A DNA stretch of 64,000 bases from Tanypteryx hageni (Eukaryota > Arthropoda > Insecta > Odonata > Petaluridae): NCBI GenBank assembly GCA_028673005.1, contig CM054120.1, forward strand, positions 59,394,057 to 59,458,056, in the 5' to 3' direction. The notes beneath the pieces were generated by a model. The model was not told the DNA's origin and did no database searches. It worked only from the letters and a program-made list of their open reading frames with translations. Positions 47,757 to 59,514 of the stretch are shown here, piece after piece. Position 1 is the stretch's first letter. Every line of letters starts with the position of its first letter. A program made the position numbers and the translations under genes.

Positions 47757-49990
47757 TTTTAAAATTCTTTAGGTATTTTTGAGGTGAAACGGAATGATGA
47801 ATTATTTTAAGCATTCACAGAAGCACTATATCGCACATCTTTTATTCCATATTTACGAATTACTTCACGTAAACTGCTTTATCATGATACTACTAATATG
47901 TAGAAATATGTAAAATTATTCTCAAACGGTTTTAAGTGCCTAGCTATCACCTGAAGTTTGTTACATTTAAACCAGTGATGCCGTTATAAATAGCTTAAGC
48001 AAAAATGTTATGGAATTTATTCATTCAGTATGTCATTAAGTATTAGTTAATCGATTCCCACAAAGAGTGAGAGAGCAGACTAAAGCAGATCCCGGCCTGT
48101 TTGAAGGCTAAGGTGGCAACCCCACCACCAGATTAGGGCTGGGTGGACCTCAATCGCATCTCACATCATCAATGGTTTTCACATCCTCGTCAATCATCAC
48201 CATCTTAGCTTTATATTTGGTCACCACATTGTTAATATTGATTTTATATCAGTGACAAAATGCCAACGGAGTTCATGGTAAGACAGTGTGTACCATATGT
48301 GGTTATGTAACATATGCTCCATGTGTGTTGTTTACGATTACAGAATAAATTTCTGAATGCAAGTTTTTTGATTTATCATTAAATATTTTATTCTGCTTTT
48401 AAATATATTTCCTACAACCCACTTTAATTATATCATCTAAAATCTGAGATCAGTCTAATCCTTTAGGAGCAATGTGGTATTGTGTAATTAAAAAATTTGA
48501 CATGGCTAGCACATGATTTTTTCATGGATAGTCGACGGTTGGCATTCATATGCAAGGGTAACTTGAGCATATCATAGAAATTTCATTTTTGCCATTATTC
48601 TAAGGTAGGAGTCGAAACCATAAAATTTGTAATCTGCATTTACTAAAGCAAAAATACCCTATTTATACAGGGCTTCATTGATATTTTGTAAGCCATGCTT
48701 TAACCAATTGGTCTTACATCTTTTGTTTGTCGTATATGTGCAGCAGAATATTCAAAATTACTGAATATAAACTCAATAAACTTTATAGACAAATACAGTA
48801 GGATTGGGAAACACTGTTCTATTATGATCCAAATGGAATTTATGATGCCTACATTCTTAATAATTATTTTAAATTAAATGTGGTGCAGCTATTACTTATA
48901 TTGGCTTTAATGGCATTAAAATCACCGCAGATGAGTTGCTCTGTGTTCCCTAATTTCATAAATTAGCGTTATACAACATTAAAAATACATTCGAATGAAA
49001 AACTAAATCGATTACGCATGTTTTTTAGTCAAACCTAGTCTATACCGAATCCGAGTCCATCAATAGTCGTTGCAATAGTAACACTTAACGAATGATAAAA
49101 ACGCCAATATTTACGCGAAATTCGAAGAAATCGCTCATAAACAAAAACTAAAAAGTGAGCTTGGGAAATATTGTCCTTTGAGAATCATAGGGGAAATTAT
49201 GATTAGTCCGGGACCTTTCTTAGAAGTCTTTTCCCTTCGTCGAAGTTCTCTCGATCCCGAACGTTAAATTTTTCCGATTCCGGTAGTTGTAACAAAAAAT
49301 CATAGTATGTACAAATTAACGTCACGGGATTTCATGCATTGCATGCATTATAAATGTATTATTTAAAACAACGAAGGGCGAAGAAATAAACAGACTTATA
49401 TCAGCAGCCGATTTACGTTCATTTTTATATACATTTTGAGCTTCCCGCTACAAAGTTAATTTCACGTTACGTCATACGCGAACTAGACGCTTTTTGGTCC
49501 ACCGGAACCATCTACCTGCTATATTAGTATCATGCTGCTTTACCACAGATTTCTACATCTTCCTCATAAGTTTATCGGAAAAACTTCAAAAACGGGCAAA
49601 CAAAGATACTAGAAGCACACATGGACAGGAGAGAGAGATGGTTTCGTATATGCCCACTCAACAAAGAAAAAGCGAAAAAATTTACGTTTCTACCTTATTA
49701 ATTTGAACACGATCTTTAATACGATTCTCGCAATCACTGACTGAACTCATACTATCTTTCGATTCACTTTCAGGTAAGATTTCCATTTCCTTTTCATATT
49801 GCTTTCCTTTTTCTACTAGTTGACGCTATGATAACATCGACTCTTAACCTCATCGAGACTAAACAAAAGTAGCCATGGAAATAACACATTCAGAACGATG
49901 GCACCGCACGCAATCAAAGAGTTATTCGAGTGGTAATTATTTTTTTCACTAGGCGAATTTTTTATTTACATGAAATTTTTCGTATTAAGA
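47757..49990. other. unassigned region with one old repeat
   Basis: No coding frame of interest. 49020-49150 is the inverted partner of 2500-2645. A GC-richer patch at 48085-48160 has no recognisable function. Confidence 0.4.
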
Positions 49991-49991
49991 T
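49988..49991. other. target-site duplication AGAT, left copy (right copy at 54607-54610)
   Basis: AGAT directly abuts both outer LTR ends. Bases outside it differ (A on the left, T on the right), so the duplication is 4 bp, within the usual 4-6 bp range for gypsy integrases. Confidence 0.9.
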
Positions 49992-50276
49992 TGTGGACGC
50001 GAGATTCTACTGGATATTACTGACAATAGTGGTTTATTCACAAACAAGATAAAACACAAGCAAAGTACATCGCTCAGTATAGCGGCAAAGAAAACACGGC
50101 GAGGGCAGCGCGACGACGGGCGAGAAAGCTGATGCCACACGATAAGATCTGGCCGGTAGATTCGCGCCAACTGGTGATCTCGCTTTTTCTTTTTGTCGCC
50201 CGGAAATCCTCCGCCTAGTGGGCTCTGGCGGCGGAAGCATTAACTTGTAGACAAGTAAACATTGTCAGCCGCCACA
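49992..50276 (-). repeat. 3' LTR of the gypsy element
   Basis: 285 bp, identical base for base to 54322-54606. It carries AATAAA on the minus strand (plus-strand TTTATT at 50033-50038), a likely polyadenylation signal. Confidence 0.97.
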
Positions 50277-50287
50277 TCACCCCCCTG
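50277..50287 (-). promoter_or_regulatory. polypurine tract (plus-strand DNA primer)
   Basis: The minus strand reads AGGGGGGTGA directly before the 3' LTR, the expected position for second-strand priming. Confidence 0.85.
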
Positions 50288-50357
50288 GCCAAATTTTTGC
50301 TCTGGAAAATTAAAAAGAAATATAAAACAAAAACACAAAAAATGCAAAAAAAAAACG

Positions 50358-53300
50358 TTATATGTCAAAGGCGTCAAAATGTCGCGGAAATGTGACTCTC
50401 CGTCCAGATCGCGTCTCTCTCTCAGGCACCAAATTTGAGAAAGATTGTTTATTAGAATCATTGTGGGTGCCGCCGTCTCTTGCTGCTGCTTGCCCTGATG
50501 CGGAGGTTGTGTCGTCTGTGAGGATGTGGGCCGGCTTAAGACGGTCGATCGACACAGTGACGTCCTTGCCCCGTATCCGGACCACGTAATACTTGGGAGT
50601 GGTCCTTACCACCTCGTACGGACCATCGTACGGAGGTCGCAGTGGCCCTCTCACAGCGTCATGTCGCACGAAAACGTGCGATGATGCGGCCAAATCCTTG
50701 TGGACGAAAATCGGCCGCTCTCCGTGGCGCGCGGTTTGGACTGGGCGCAACTTTCGCATGTGGCGCCTTAACTGCACGGCGAAGTCCGTAACGTCGCTCT
50801 CAAGACTTGACGTTGCGGAAAAGAATTCTCCCGGGAGGCGGATCGGCTCGCCGTAGACCATTTCTGCTGGCGTCGCTCCGATGTCCTCTTTCCATGCCGC
50901 TCGGATGCCCAAGAGAATCGTCGGTAGAATGTCCGCCCAGCACTCGCTCTGATGGCACATAATAGCGGCCTTGAGCTGTCTATGGAACCGCTCGACCAGG
51001 CCATTAGCGGAAGGATGGTACGCCGTCGTCCGTAGATGAGAAGTTCCCATAAGGCGGGCCAGCTGCTGAAATAGACACGACTCGAACTGCCGGCCTTGGT
51101 CCGTAGTGATTCGGAGAGGTGCCCCGTAACGAGCTATCCATCCGGAGAATAACGCTCGTGCTACCGTTTCGGCGGTCGCATCAGGAATCGGAAAAGCCTC
51201 CGGCCAACGCGTAAAACGGTCGACGCAAGTAAGGCAATACTTATTGCCTGACGAAGGTGGCAATGGGCCCACCAAATCGACGTGTATATGCTCAAAACGG
51301 GACTTCGGAATTTCGAAATGACCGATCGGCGATGCGATGTGGCGATGGACCTTGGCTTGTTGACACGGGATGCAGGCGCGAGCCCAAGTCCTGCAGTCCT
51401 TCCTGATTGAAGGCCATACGAAGCGTTGAGTGACGAGCTTCGCCGACGCCCTGGTGCCTGGATGCGCAAGCCGGTGTAAAGACTCGAAAACCTGTCGTCG
51501 AAACGGCGTTGTGACAAAAGGTCGGACCGCTTGCGTAGACACGTCGCAGTACAGTTCGGACTGCGTTCCGGGCACTTGCATTTTCCTCAGTTGCAGCGCG
51601 GATCCCGAATTCAAGATGGCTTTCAGCTCCTCGTCCTCGGCTTGCGATTTGGCGAGTGCGTCGAAGTCGACTGCCTCCGAAATCGCTTCGACCCTGGATA
51701 AGGCATCGGCTACGACGTTGTCTCTTCCGGAGATGTGCTGCACATCTGTGGAAAACTGGGAGATAAAGTCCAGATAACGGAATTGCCGGGGTGAACATTT
51801 ATCCGCCTTTTGCCGAAAGGCGAAAGTAAGGGGCTTGTGATCCGTAAAAATCACGAACTCTCTCCCCTCTACCATATGGCGAAAATGGCGCACCGCCCTA
51901 TACACGGCAAGAAGTTCGCGGTCATAGGGGCTATATTTCCGTTCGGCGGGCGTGAGCTTTTTCGTGAAAAAGGCTAAGGGCTGCCAATCCGCACCAGACA
52001 GCTGTTGGAGGGCCGCCCCGATTGCGTAATCGGACGCGTCTGCGACAATGGCAAGAGGTGCTGTGGGCGATGGATGTGCCAACAACGCTGCCTGCGAAAG
52101 ACTTTTTTTACTTTCCTCGAAGGCTCGCTCTGACTCTGGAGTCCACACTACCGGAGAGTTCCCCTTCATCTTCGGACCCTTCAGGATGTCATTTAGCGGG
52201 GCCTGCATGGCGGCGGCGCCTGCGATGAACCGCCGGTAAAAATTAATCATGCCGAGGAACTGTCGGAGCTGTTTGACATTGGCGGGCTTCGGGAACTGCA
52301 TGATCGCCTCCACTTTCTCCTGTAGAGGCTTCGTTCCTTGTGAGGCAACGGTGTAACCGAGAAACCTCACCTCGGTCGACGCAAAAACGCACTTCGCAGG
52401 ATTAATAAGGACGCCGTAATTGCTAAGGCGATTGAAAAGTCGACGCAGATGCTCCAGGTGTTGCTCCTCGGATTCCGATGCGACGAGAATGTCGTCTATA
52501 TATGCGTAACAAAAATCTAATCCCCTAAGTACTTCGTCAATGAACCTTTGAAACGTTTGGGCGGCGTTTCGCAGGCCGAAGGACATAAAGGGAAAATCGA
52601 AAAGACCGAAAGGCGTAATTATGGCTGTTTTCGGAATGTCTTCTTTGTTCACGGGGATTTGATTATACGCTCTCACCAAGTCTATCGTGGAAAACACTGA
52701 TTTACCGGAAAGCATTTGGGCGAAATCCTCTATATGCGGCACTGGGTAGCGGTCGGGGATAGTCCGCGCGTTAAGAGCGCGGTAGTCTCCACAGGGGCGC
52801 CACTCGTCGCCTTTCTTAGGAACCAGGTGGAGAGCGGAAGACCAACTGCTCTCCGATCGTTTCGCCGTACCCATTCGGAGCATCGCCTCAAATTCCCTTT
52901 TGGCGACGAGTAACCTGTCCGGCGCCAACCGTCGCGGCTTGCAGGACACAGGTGGGCCAGGCGTAGTTCGAAGATGATGCACGGTAGTATGCTTCGGTTC
53001 CTTTGGCGTTCCGGCAGGTCGGGTAATTTCTGGAAATTCCCCCAACAAGGCATGGTATCGCGAAGTTACCACGACGGCCTTAACGTGCTCCACGGGAGTG
53101 CTCACCACACGCCCGGCAACCGAAAGTGACGTAACACCGTCAACGAGTCGTCGATTACGAACATCGACAAGCAACCCGTAAAAACCTAGAAAATCGGCGC
53201 CAATTATCGGTTTGTCCACATCCGCTATCACGAAACGCCAATTGAATTCGCGGCGGAGACCAAAATTTAACGACAGCACCACCCAGCCATACGTTGAAAT

Positions 53301-53492
53301 AACGGACCCGTTAGCCGCGTAAAGTTCGTATGAAGTTGCTGACCGTGGCCCTTTTACTCGGGACCGGGGGAAGACGCAGAGGTCGGAACCTGTGTCAACC
53401 AAAAACTGCACTTTCGTTGACGCGTCGGTGACAAACAGGCGGCTAGGCGTGGGGCAATGGTCGCTGGCCGCCATTAACGACTGCCCTCCGCG
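50358..53492 (-). CDS. pol: gypsy Pol polyprotein (protease, reverse transcriptase, RNase H, integrase)
   Basis: An open frame in the -1 phase relative to gag, entered by frameshifting at the slip site; its first Pol-only codon is at 53492. The open frame itself extends upstream to 53567 (1,069 codons; residue numbers use that start). Protease: DTGS at 58-61. RT: about 205-400, with [15 protein letters not shown] at 292-306 and catalytic YIDD at 356-359. RNase H: Asp510, Glu551, Asp576 (TDHKPLTF) and Asp616. Integrase: zinc-binding His698-x3-His702-x29-Cys732-x2-Cys735, then the catalytic triad Asp764, Asp823, Glu859 with the D-35-E spacing, and a GPY/F-type module near YDGPYEVV (980-987). 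It ends at TAA just before the polypurine tract, without env. Nothing is missing, and no stop or shift interrupts it. Confidence 0.96.
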   Translation of the reverse strand, partial: RGGQSLMAASDHCPTPSRLFVTDASTKVQFLVDTGSDLCVFPRSRVKGPRSATSYELYAANGSVISTYGWVVLSLNFGLRREFNWRFVIADVDKPIIGADFLGFYGLLVDVRNRRLVDGVTSLSVAGRVVSTPVEHVKAVVVTSRYHALLGEFPEITRPAGTPKEPKHTTVHHLRTTPGPPVSCKPRRLAPDRLLVAKREFEAMLRMGTAKRSESSWSSALHLVPKKGDEWRPCGDYRALNARTIPDRYPVPHIEDFAQMLSGKSVFSTIDLVRAYNQIPVNKEDIPKTAIITPFGLFDFPFMSFGLRNAAQTFQRFIDEVLRGLDFCYAYIDDILVASESEEQHLEHLRRLFNRLSNYGVLINPAKCVFASTEVRFLGYTVASQGTKPLQEKVEAIMQFPKPANVKQLRQFLGMINFYRRFIAGAAAMQAPLNDILKGPKMKGNSPVVWTPESERAFEESKKSLSQAALLAHPSPTAPLAIVADASDYAIGAALQQLSGADWQPLAFFTKKLTPAERKYSPYDRELLAVYRAVRHFRHMVEGREFVIFTDHKPLTFAFRQKADKCSPRQFRYLDFISQFSTDVQHISGRDNVVADALSRVEAISEAVDFDALAKSQAEDEELKAILNSGSALQLRKMQVPGTQSELYCDVSTQAVRPFVTTPFRRQVFESLHRLAHPGTRASAKLVTQRFVWPSIRKDCRTWARACIPCQQAKVHRHIASPIGHFEIPKSRFEHIHVDLVGPLPPSSGNKYCLTCVDRFTRWPEAFPIPDATAETVARALFSGWIARYGAPLRITTDQGRQFESCLFQQLARLMGTSHLRTTAYHPSANGLVERFHRQLKAAIMCHQSECWADILPTILLGIRAAWKEDIGATPAEMVYGEPIRLPGEFFSATSSLESDVTDFAVQLRRHMRKLRPVQTARHGERPIFVHKDLAASSHVFVRHDAVRGPLRPPYDGPYEVVRTTPKYYVVRIRGKDVTVSIDRLKPAHILTDDTTSASGQAAARDGGTHNDSNKQSFSNLVPERETRSGRRVTFPRHFDAFDI

Positions 53493-54259
53493 TTTCCCTT
53501 GCCAAAGGCGCATGGCGGTTGGCACTTGTTCGCCCGGGCTGCAAAACGCTGATGGTACCAACACCAATCTTCATGTGTCGAAGAGGAGTTGCGAGGGTCT
53601 CCACGCGACCGGCTTCTCGAACGCGGGCGAGCACGTGGCGTCGTCCGACCGGCTGACAAAGCCGCGACTTGGCGGGTCAGGTCGTCGATCCGCCTAACAA
53701 GGGCTGCTATCTCTCCTGTGGTCGACGCGCTCGCGACTTGAGGCCGAGGAGTAACTTCGTTTACCTTGTCTGCCAGCTCCGCTAACCCGTCAAGTTCCAT
53801 AGACGCCTGCGTGGCCAAGATGGCCTGCATATGCGATGGCAGGCGATTCAACCATAGCGAGCGGAGAAAGTCGTCTGGCACGGAAACACCTGCAAGCGTC
53901 CGTAGGTGGCGAAGGAACTGGGACGGTTTCCGGTCACCGATCTCCTCGTGCTCGAGAAGTTGCCGGATCCTCTGCTCGTGTGATGCGGAGAGCCTCCGGA
54001 TCAGCTCCGCCTTGATCCTCTCGTACTTATTCTCTGCCGGCGGACGCGTAATCACATCTTCTACTTCCTCCGCATATCGATTATTCAATTGCGCGATTAC
54101 GTAGGAAAACTTAGTCGTATCTTGCGTTATCCCCGCGAGGCGAAATTGTCCTTCCAGCTGAGAAAACCACAGAGCGGGTTTCTCAGGCCAAAACGGTGGA
54201 AGACGCACAGCTACGCGGTTTATGCTGGATTGCTCCTCGTGGTTGTTGGCCAACTCCAT
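53474..54259 (-). CDS. gag: gypsy Gag (capsid and nucleocapsid)
   Basis: 261 codons from the ATG at 54259, which has a good AAAATGG context; the four upstream codons have no ATG. Gag packages the RNA in virus-like particles in the cytoplasm. The N-terminal part contains [19 protein letters not shown], typical of arthropod gypsy capsids, followed by a helical capsid region through about residue 170. An Arg/Ser-rich segment precedes an atypical zinc-knuckle-like motif near the end, C-x2-H-x9-C-x3-C ([18 protein letters not shown]), common in arthropod gypsy Gags in place of CCHC. It overlaps the pol frame at the C-terminus. It is short compared with retroviral Gag but normal for this group. Confidence 0.95.
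   Translation of the reverse strand: MELANNHEEQSSINRVAVRLPPFWPEKPALWFSQLEGQFRLAGITQDTTKFSYVIAQLNNRYAEEVEDVITRPPAENKYERIKAELIRRLSASHEQRIRQLLEHEEIGDRKPSQFLRHLRTLAGVSVPDDFLRSLWLNRLPSHMQAILATQASMELDGLAELADKVNEVTPRPQVASASTTGEIAALVRRIDDLTRQVAALSAGRTTPRARPRSRSRSRGDPRNSSSTHEDWCWYHQRFAARANKCQPPCAFGKGNAEGSR
53492..53498 (-). promoter_or_regulatory. -1 ribosomal frameshift site GGGAAAC at the gag-pol junction
   Basis: The minus strand reads G GGA AAC in the gag frame (AAG GGA AAC), a textbook X XXY YYZ heptamer. It lies 15 bases before the gag stop codon. Pol is open in the -1 frame exactly here and has no good start codon of its own. A possible stem (GGCGGC at 53472-53467 with GCCGCC at 53443-53438) lies about 20 bases downstream. 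Confidence 0.85.
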
Positions 54260-54302
54260 TTTGAAAAACACGTGGCGTAAGTAAATTCACTATTTTGCGG
54301 CG

Positions 54303-54320
54303 ATCACGTCGGGGTCACCA
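54303..54320 (-). promoter_or_regulatory. primer binding site for tRNA-Trp
   Basis: The plus strand ATCACGTCGGGGTCACCA equals the 3' end of the conserved animal tRNA-Trp (TTC-arm end, acceptor CGGGGTC, discriminator A, CCA) over 18 bases. The minus-strand complement TGGTGACCCCGACGTGAT therefore primes minus-strand DNA. It lies one base from the 5' LTR. Confidence 0.93.
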
Positions 54321-54321
54321 A

Positions 54322-54606
54322 TGTGGACGCGAGATTCTACTGGATATTACTGACAATAGTGGTTTATTCACAAACAAGATAAAACACAAGCAAAGTACAT
54401 CGCTCAGTATAGCGGCAAAGAAAACACGGCGAGGGCAGCGCGACGACGGGCGAGAAAGCTGATGCCACACGATAAGATCTGGCCGGTAGATTCGCGCCAA
54501 CTGGTGATCTCGCTTTTTCTTTTTGTCGCCCGGAAATCCTCCGCCTAGTGGGCTCTGGCGGCGGAAGCATTAACTTGTAGACAAGTAAACATTGTCAGCC
54601 GCCACA
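54322..54606 (-). repeat. 5' LTR of the gypsy element
   Basis: 285 bp, TGTGG...CCACA ends, identical to the 3' LTR. It should hold the promoter; no TATA box is obvious. The 68-codon frames in both LTRs are by-products. Confidence 0.97.
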
Positions 54607-54858
54607 AGATTAAATCGCATTATAGCAAAATTGCGTCAAATGAGGGATGCCTGTATGCTAAAATAAATTAAATTCCAAAAATGAACGCATGGTTACATGA
54701 TTAAATTGAACCAAGGTACTCATTAAAATGCAGTAATAATAATTGCAGAAACTTCTGAGATAACATCAAACAATTGTGTTACTTAAAAGATAATCTGATA
54801 AATGCCCTATATAAAAACTCAATCAAATTACTTCCTAAAACGCATTGATAATACTCAC

Positions 54859-54950
54859 CACCAATATTTCATGTCGCCACATGCCCAATCAGTTACAAGA
54901 CGTCATCTGCGTGGTCGACTTCAACAGGAAAGCATGTTTGATACAGGCCT
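54859..54950 (-). other. candidate minus-strand exon
   Basis: Acceptor TTGTTGTTTCAG before 54950 and donor GTGAGT after 54859 define a 92-base exon. Its last eight codons, from an ATG, read MWRHEILV in phase 0 and are preceded by an in-frame TGA. If spliced to 40322-40487, the frame continues 36 codons. The exon lies about 250 bases upstream, in transcription sense, of the gypsy insertion. Confidence 0.35.
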
Positions 54951-56149
54951 CTGAAACAACAAGAAAATCAAATAAAAAATCTTGCACTATGTAATTTCAT
55001 CCTGAATTCAATTCCTTGAGAGCATTATATAATGGTCTCGCTTTCCCCAAGCTAAACCATTCCATTAATACTCAAAACAAATTCTATTGCAACTCAAGTT
55101 ATTTTTCAATTCAAAATTAAAGAAAAGAGAATTATTTTTCATAAGGTGCTTAGTTAAATTTAATACTTCCTTCAAAACTATCTACCATTTATTGACTAAG
55201 TACCTAAAGAGCAACTGAAACCATCGTGACTGTTAACGAGTTTCTCGATCGATAATTGCATGCTCTAATTAATGAAATGCTCTCACGATAAGAAAATGTC
55301 ACCTCTAGCTCTCGGAAACAAAATCCGCATACTAAAAAATCACACCCTGATGAAGCACAAGTATGCTACCGTGCATCGGTATTTAACACATCTCTAATCA
55401 TGAATGAAATCGCAGGATGACCACGGCGGCCTATAACTCAATCTAATATATCATTCGTGCGTCACATTTTCATACAAACACGTAACGATGGAAATTTGAT
55501 TATACTTCTGTAATGCGATCGAATTCCACTTTTACCTACCTCGCTTACAGATCCATTCAACTATGTACTACAGCATTTTTTCAAAATTGCATCCGCTAGG
55601 TCCGTAATAACACAAAATACGTTTTTCGACCTAATAAAATAATATATATGCAAAAACGAATATCTAAGGTTGCATTTAAAACTAAAATGGTACTATCAAA
55701 TAACCTTTAAATCCCATTAGTCGATTTTGATTAACTGAGAAAGAATTTGGCGTCAATAGGCATATCTTGGATGAAACTTTATTGAGCTTTTTGCGTCCCA
55801 ACGTTACTCCGCTGCCGTAACTTTGAAAAACTCTGGATTACTCGATAACCACATCCATGTCTCAACTTTTCCAATTACACCTTAAGTAATTACATGTGCT
55901 ATGTTGAAACAGATTACAAAACGAAAATACAAATGCGTCATACCACAATAACCGTGTCATTTAATCAATGCTTAACGAAGTTAATGAACAAATAAACATT
56001 TGCGTCGAGTGCATAGGCACACTTTACGATAAGTAAAAACTAAGAGTAAATCCAGCATTGATTTTCGCTAAAAATAACATACATTTGAATAAACCGATTA
56101 CATAAATCCGACTCTAATTCCAAACAAGTATGTCCAAAGATTTCCTTAC
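54951..56149. other. candidate intron, otherwise nothing recognisable
   Basis: AT-rich sequence between two well-formed splice signals; no repeat match to the rest of the window. Confidence 0.3.
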
Positions 56150-56240
56150 CTCTTTATGCCGCATCCAACGACAAACCCACAGCATCCTCACCGCCGAAAT
56201 GAGCAGCCCACTGAGCCGCTGACAATGCGCCACTGAGCTG
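56150..56240 (-). other. candidate minus-strand first exon
   Basis: A GC-richer segment ends with a GTAAGG donor after 56150 (minus-strand AAAGAG|GTAAGG). The upstream limit is not marked by a convincing acceptor, which fits a first exon. GCTCAGTGG occurs twice in it (about 20 bases apart). No reading frame is convincing. Confidence 0.3.
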
Positions 56241-57180
56241 GCAAAGACTCAAATCTGAATACGTAAATGTAATGCACAGCGTTTGAGTGTGTGATGTACG
56301 ACACAATGATACAATCGCAGCGTTTACGATAACGACATAAAAAAAGAAGCATCTAAAAAGGGTTCCAACCTTACGGAAATATAGCCAAGTGTAGCATACC
56401 AGAAGACCTCGTTTATACCTGTATATTTATGTAGAAAAGGCGCTGTTGCAGACGGCACAGTAAGGCACATATGTCGTGAAGTTAGGTGCGATTGAATGGA
56501 ACTGTATACGATATCCAAACAAAAAGGGGGCAGCGAAATCTATTTTGCCTTAACGAAAATTATGATTTAGCTAAGTGCTGTTTAAAATAAATCATTGTTT
56601 AAATCTGTATAGCTAGGGTGGAAATTATATTTGGTCATATAATACGATGTGGTCGAACCGTTAACAATATTGGGATAAAAAACGAGCATCGACATCAATT
56701 TCCAACCTTTCGAAAATGTAATGAACAAATATCATAATAATATAATCAATCCTTGTTTATACCCGTGTAGTTAAGGTGAAAAAGACACTGTGGTAGAGAA
56801 AAAAGTAAAGAAAATGAATGTAACTAGCTTCAGAATTGATAATACCTATTGAAAATGATGGGAAGTATAGGATATTTAAGCCTTAAGTGCTGCACTTATA
56901 AAACAACCACGCTACTATTACATATGGAGAAATTTTCACCTGGCAGCTTTCGTAGGCGGATTTACTATGAATAAGTGTTTTTAACAATAAGTACCGACGT
57001 TTTTATTTAAAATGTTCATATCTTGCATTTGTAATAATACAAAATGAATTTTAACAAAAAAAATTAAAAATCACTTTATGAAGAGCTATCTCCTAATCCA
57101 TTTTTAATACAGTTATCACAGATTATACTGCGATGTTGACGAAAAACAAACTGCTTGCACGATATGCACTTCACCGAATA
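56241..57180. other. no recognisable feature
   Basis: AT-rich sequence upstream of the candidate first exon. It could contain its promoter; no motif is clear. CGGAAATATAGCCAAGTGTAG-like and TAC-CCTGTATA-TTA-GT-AAAA-GGCGCTGT-G segments near 56375-56450 recur diverged near 56710-56795, an old local duplication. Confidence 0.35.
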
Positions 57181-58370
57181 TAGTTCCCCGCCAGCCCTCC
57201 CTCTGCATCCATCTCCCCATCTCTCTTCTAAAAATAACCTTCGCAGTCTTAATCTCGCCCTAATTAATACAATTATCTACCAATCTCACCCTCTCCCTCC
57301 TCCTGTCTCTCTCCGTCTCTCCATCCCTTGATCTCTATCTTCCTCGCCATCTCTCCCTAATTCTCTCCCTCTATCCTTCTGTACAAAATAGACTTCCTAG
57401 TCTCAATCTCGCCCTAATAAATACAATTATCTACCTACCTCTCCCTCTCCCTCCTTCTCTAACTCCATCCCTCTCTCTCCTTCTCTCCCCTTCTCTCACT
57501 CCCTCTCATCCTCCCTCCCCCCTCTCTCTCGTATAAAAGCATTCAGAGCTCGCCTTCCATAAGAATTTTCTAATATAAAAGGTCTGAAATTTCTTTCTTT
57601 GCTTCTGTGTATAACAGAGATTACGTAAATTATTACTTTTTCGCGGATAAAATTCCAATTACTCGATCAAATATGCAGATATAAACTTGAAATTTGTGAT
57701 AGATACGTATTCTATTCAGATTTATAAATGCTGTGACGAAGGAAAATTTACGAAAAACGTCCAGATTTCTACTCCAGGGGATGATTTGCATTTAAATTAG
57801 AAACAATTGACGTACGACCGTTCAATTTTGACCATTCTACAGAAGAAAATCAGCGTTTCTAATTTTGTTCACTGTTTTTTCCTACAGTTCGAAATTCCTC
57901 GTGTTAAAAGTTTAATTTACATATTTTGGGGAAATCTTGCCATTTTAACAGGATGTACTCTTGCCAACCAATTATATTGATACTCCTAGAAATCCTTTTG
58001 TTACTTCAAATTTTAGATGATCAAGCGTGCTTTGAAATCTTTTATTACGAGAAAAAGAGAAAGACGGAAGGAGAGGGAAATGATTTTCTTATCAATCAAT
58101 GTAAAAAATATTCTTTGGGTTATTTTCGAGAAGGAAACCTAAAAAGGTGAAATATTATCGAAAAAGATTAACAATCGTAATAATGAGCTAAATTTAATAT
58201 ATGTGAAATAGAAAAGGTACTAAAATCTTATAAACGTGCTGGACGTTATAATTAACAAACCGAGCATTTAAAAATTGTATAGAGTTAAGGATTGGGCGAC
58301 AGGTTACGGGAGCCAGGTAGGAGAATGGAGGACTTGAGGACTGTTTGGGAAACAGAGAGAGTAATAGAAG

Positions 58371-59514
58371 TTAAAAGAATCAGAAAAATAGCAATAAAAT
58401 GCTATGTTGTCCGCCCTTTGGCCTGTGTGCAAAGTTATTAAAACACGAATAACTCGATCAAGGTTGTATATAGAAATTTAAAATGTGGCAGAAATTTATA
58501 GAATGAGCTAATCGGAATTAGTTTATTTAAGGTTTACATAGTAATTTAAGAAGTAAATTCGTTTATGGTGCTGTTTTGAGGGGGGATATTTCCTCTGAAT
58601 AAAAGATATAAATGTTAATTTAATGAAACAAAAGTTCATGTTGATTGAAAATAAAAAATATATATAATTCACATTAAAGTATGTTCAAGAGAGTTGAAAT
58701 AATTTTGGTAAACTAGAGTTGTCTTGCGTAATGTTAAACAAATAAATATTCTACGAATATCACGCTGAGGAGGATGAGAAGGAGAATGTGAGGGAGAAAG
58801 GGAGGAGAATGTGAGGGTGAAAGGGAGGAGAATATGAGGGAGAGGGAGGATGAGAGGATGAAGAGTAGGAGGGAGAGAGGGATGGAGAATGGGAAGAAGG
58901 AAGAGAGATAAGAAATAGGAGGGAGTGAGAAAGAATAGGAGGGAGAGAGAATAAAGTGCGAAGGCGGGAAGGGAATGGGAGGAAGGAAGAGAGAAATAGA
59001 GGAAGAATGGAAAGTATCTTAATTTTAATACATAATCTGAACATACCCGCATAATTGACGGAAATTTGTCAAAACACGTCAAAATATAGCAATTGATCTT
59101 CAGATTTCACTCAATACGAAATTTTCTAATCTCAAAACGAATTACGACAGTCTCGTTTGAATTTCTTAAAATTGGCTACTCCTTCGATAAAAATGTACTG
59201 AACAAAATAATTGACTATTTGACTAGTTCTACAAATTTTATTAGAAAACTTTTTAAGTAAAATTTTACGATACAGAGAAATGATAATTTTTTCTCACAGC
59301 GAAGTGGCACTCCCGATTAGGCTACGTGAAGTATTTAAATCACTTTCTTATTTTCTTTGCCCTTATGTCATAATCACCCAATTTGATGAACATCCGCCAA
59401 GTAGCCTCGCAGATGAAACTTGCGGATGTAGGGACAGACGGACAGGAACAACCTGACAATAAGGCGTTCAATTTTAGGCGTTATTTGCAAAAAGTAAAAA
59501 AAGAAGCCTTATGA
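58371..59514. mobile_element. about 1.1-kb segment inserted in repeat C copy 2
   Basis: Absent from copy 1 at the junction near 9440-9455. It contains a purine-rich array (58764-59015) and, at its right end, an inverted half-copy of the adjoining family C block (59290-59445). No transposase, LTR or clear target duplication was found, so insertion versus rearrangement is unresolved. Confidence 0.5.
58764..59015 (+). repeat. purine-rich GGAGGA/GGGAGA tandem array
   Basis: Imperfect units such as GGGAGGAGAATGTGAGGG repeated about three times, then looser GGAGGGAGAGA runs. The minus-strand Ser/Pro/Leu-rich frames here are low-complexity products. Confidence 0.8.

Larger units (their letters stand above)
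49992..54606 (-). mobile_element. intact Ty3/gypsy LTR retrotransposon, 4,615 bp
   Basis: The minus-strand element is bounded by identical 285-bp LTRs (TGTGG...CCACA) and flanked by the 4-bp duplication AGAT (49988-49991 and 54607-54610). In transcription order: 5' LTR (54606-54322), tRNA-Trp primer site, gag, -1 frameshift, pol with protease-RT-RNase H-integrase, polypurine tract, 3' LTR (50276-49992). There is no env frame between pol and the polypurine tract. Both frames are open with all catalytic residues. It is visibly GC-richer than the surrounding AT-rich DNA, as expected of a recent arrival. It may lie in an intron of the candidate transcript with exons at 54859-54950 and 40322-40487, in the same orientation. 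Confidence 0.97.

Noticed and set aside
50288..50357. env gene downstream of gypsy pol
   Set aside because: Only about 70 bases lie between the pol stop and the polypurine tract; there is no room for an envelope frame.
51161..51798. Overlapping frames inside gypsy pol (for example 51292-51798 minus and 51430-51777 plus)
   Set aside because: They are shadows of the GC-rich pol gene in other frames.
58669..59082. Ser/Pro/Leu-rich 137-codon minus-strand frame
   Set aside because: Low-complexity translation of the purine-rich array.
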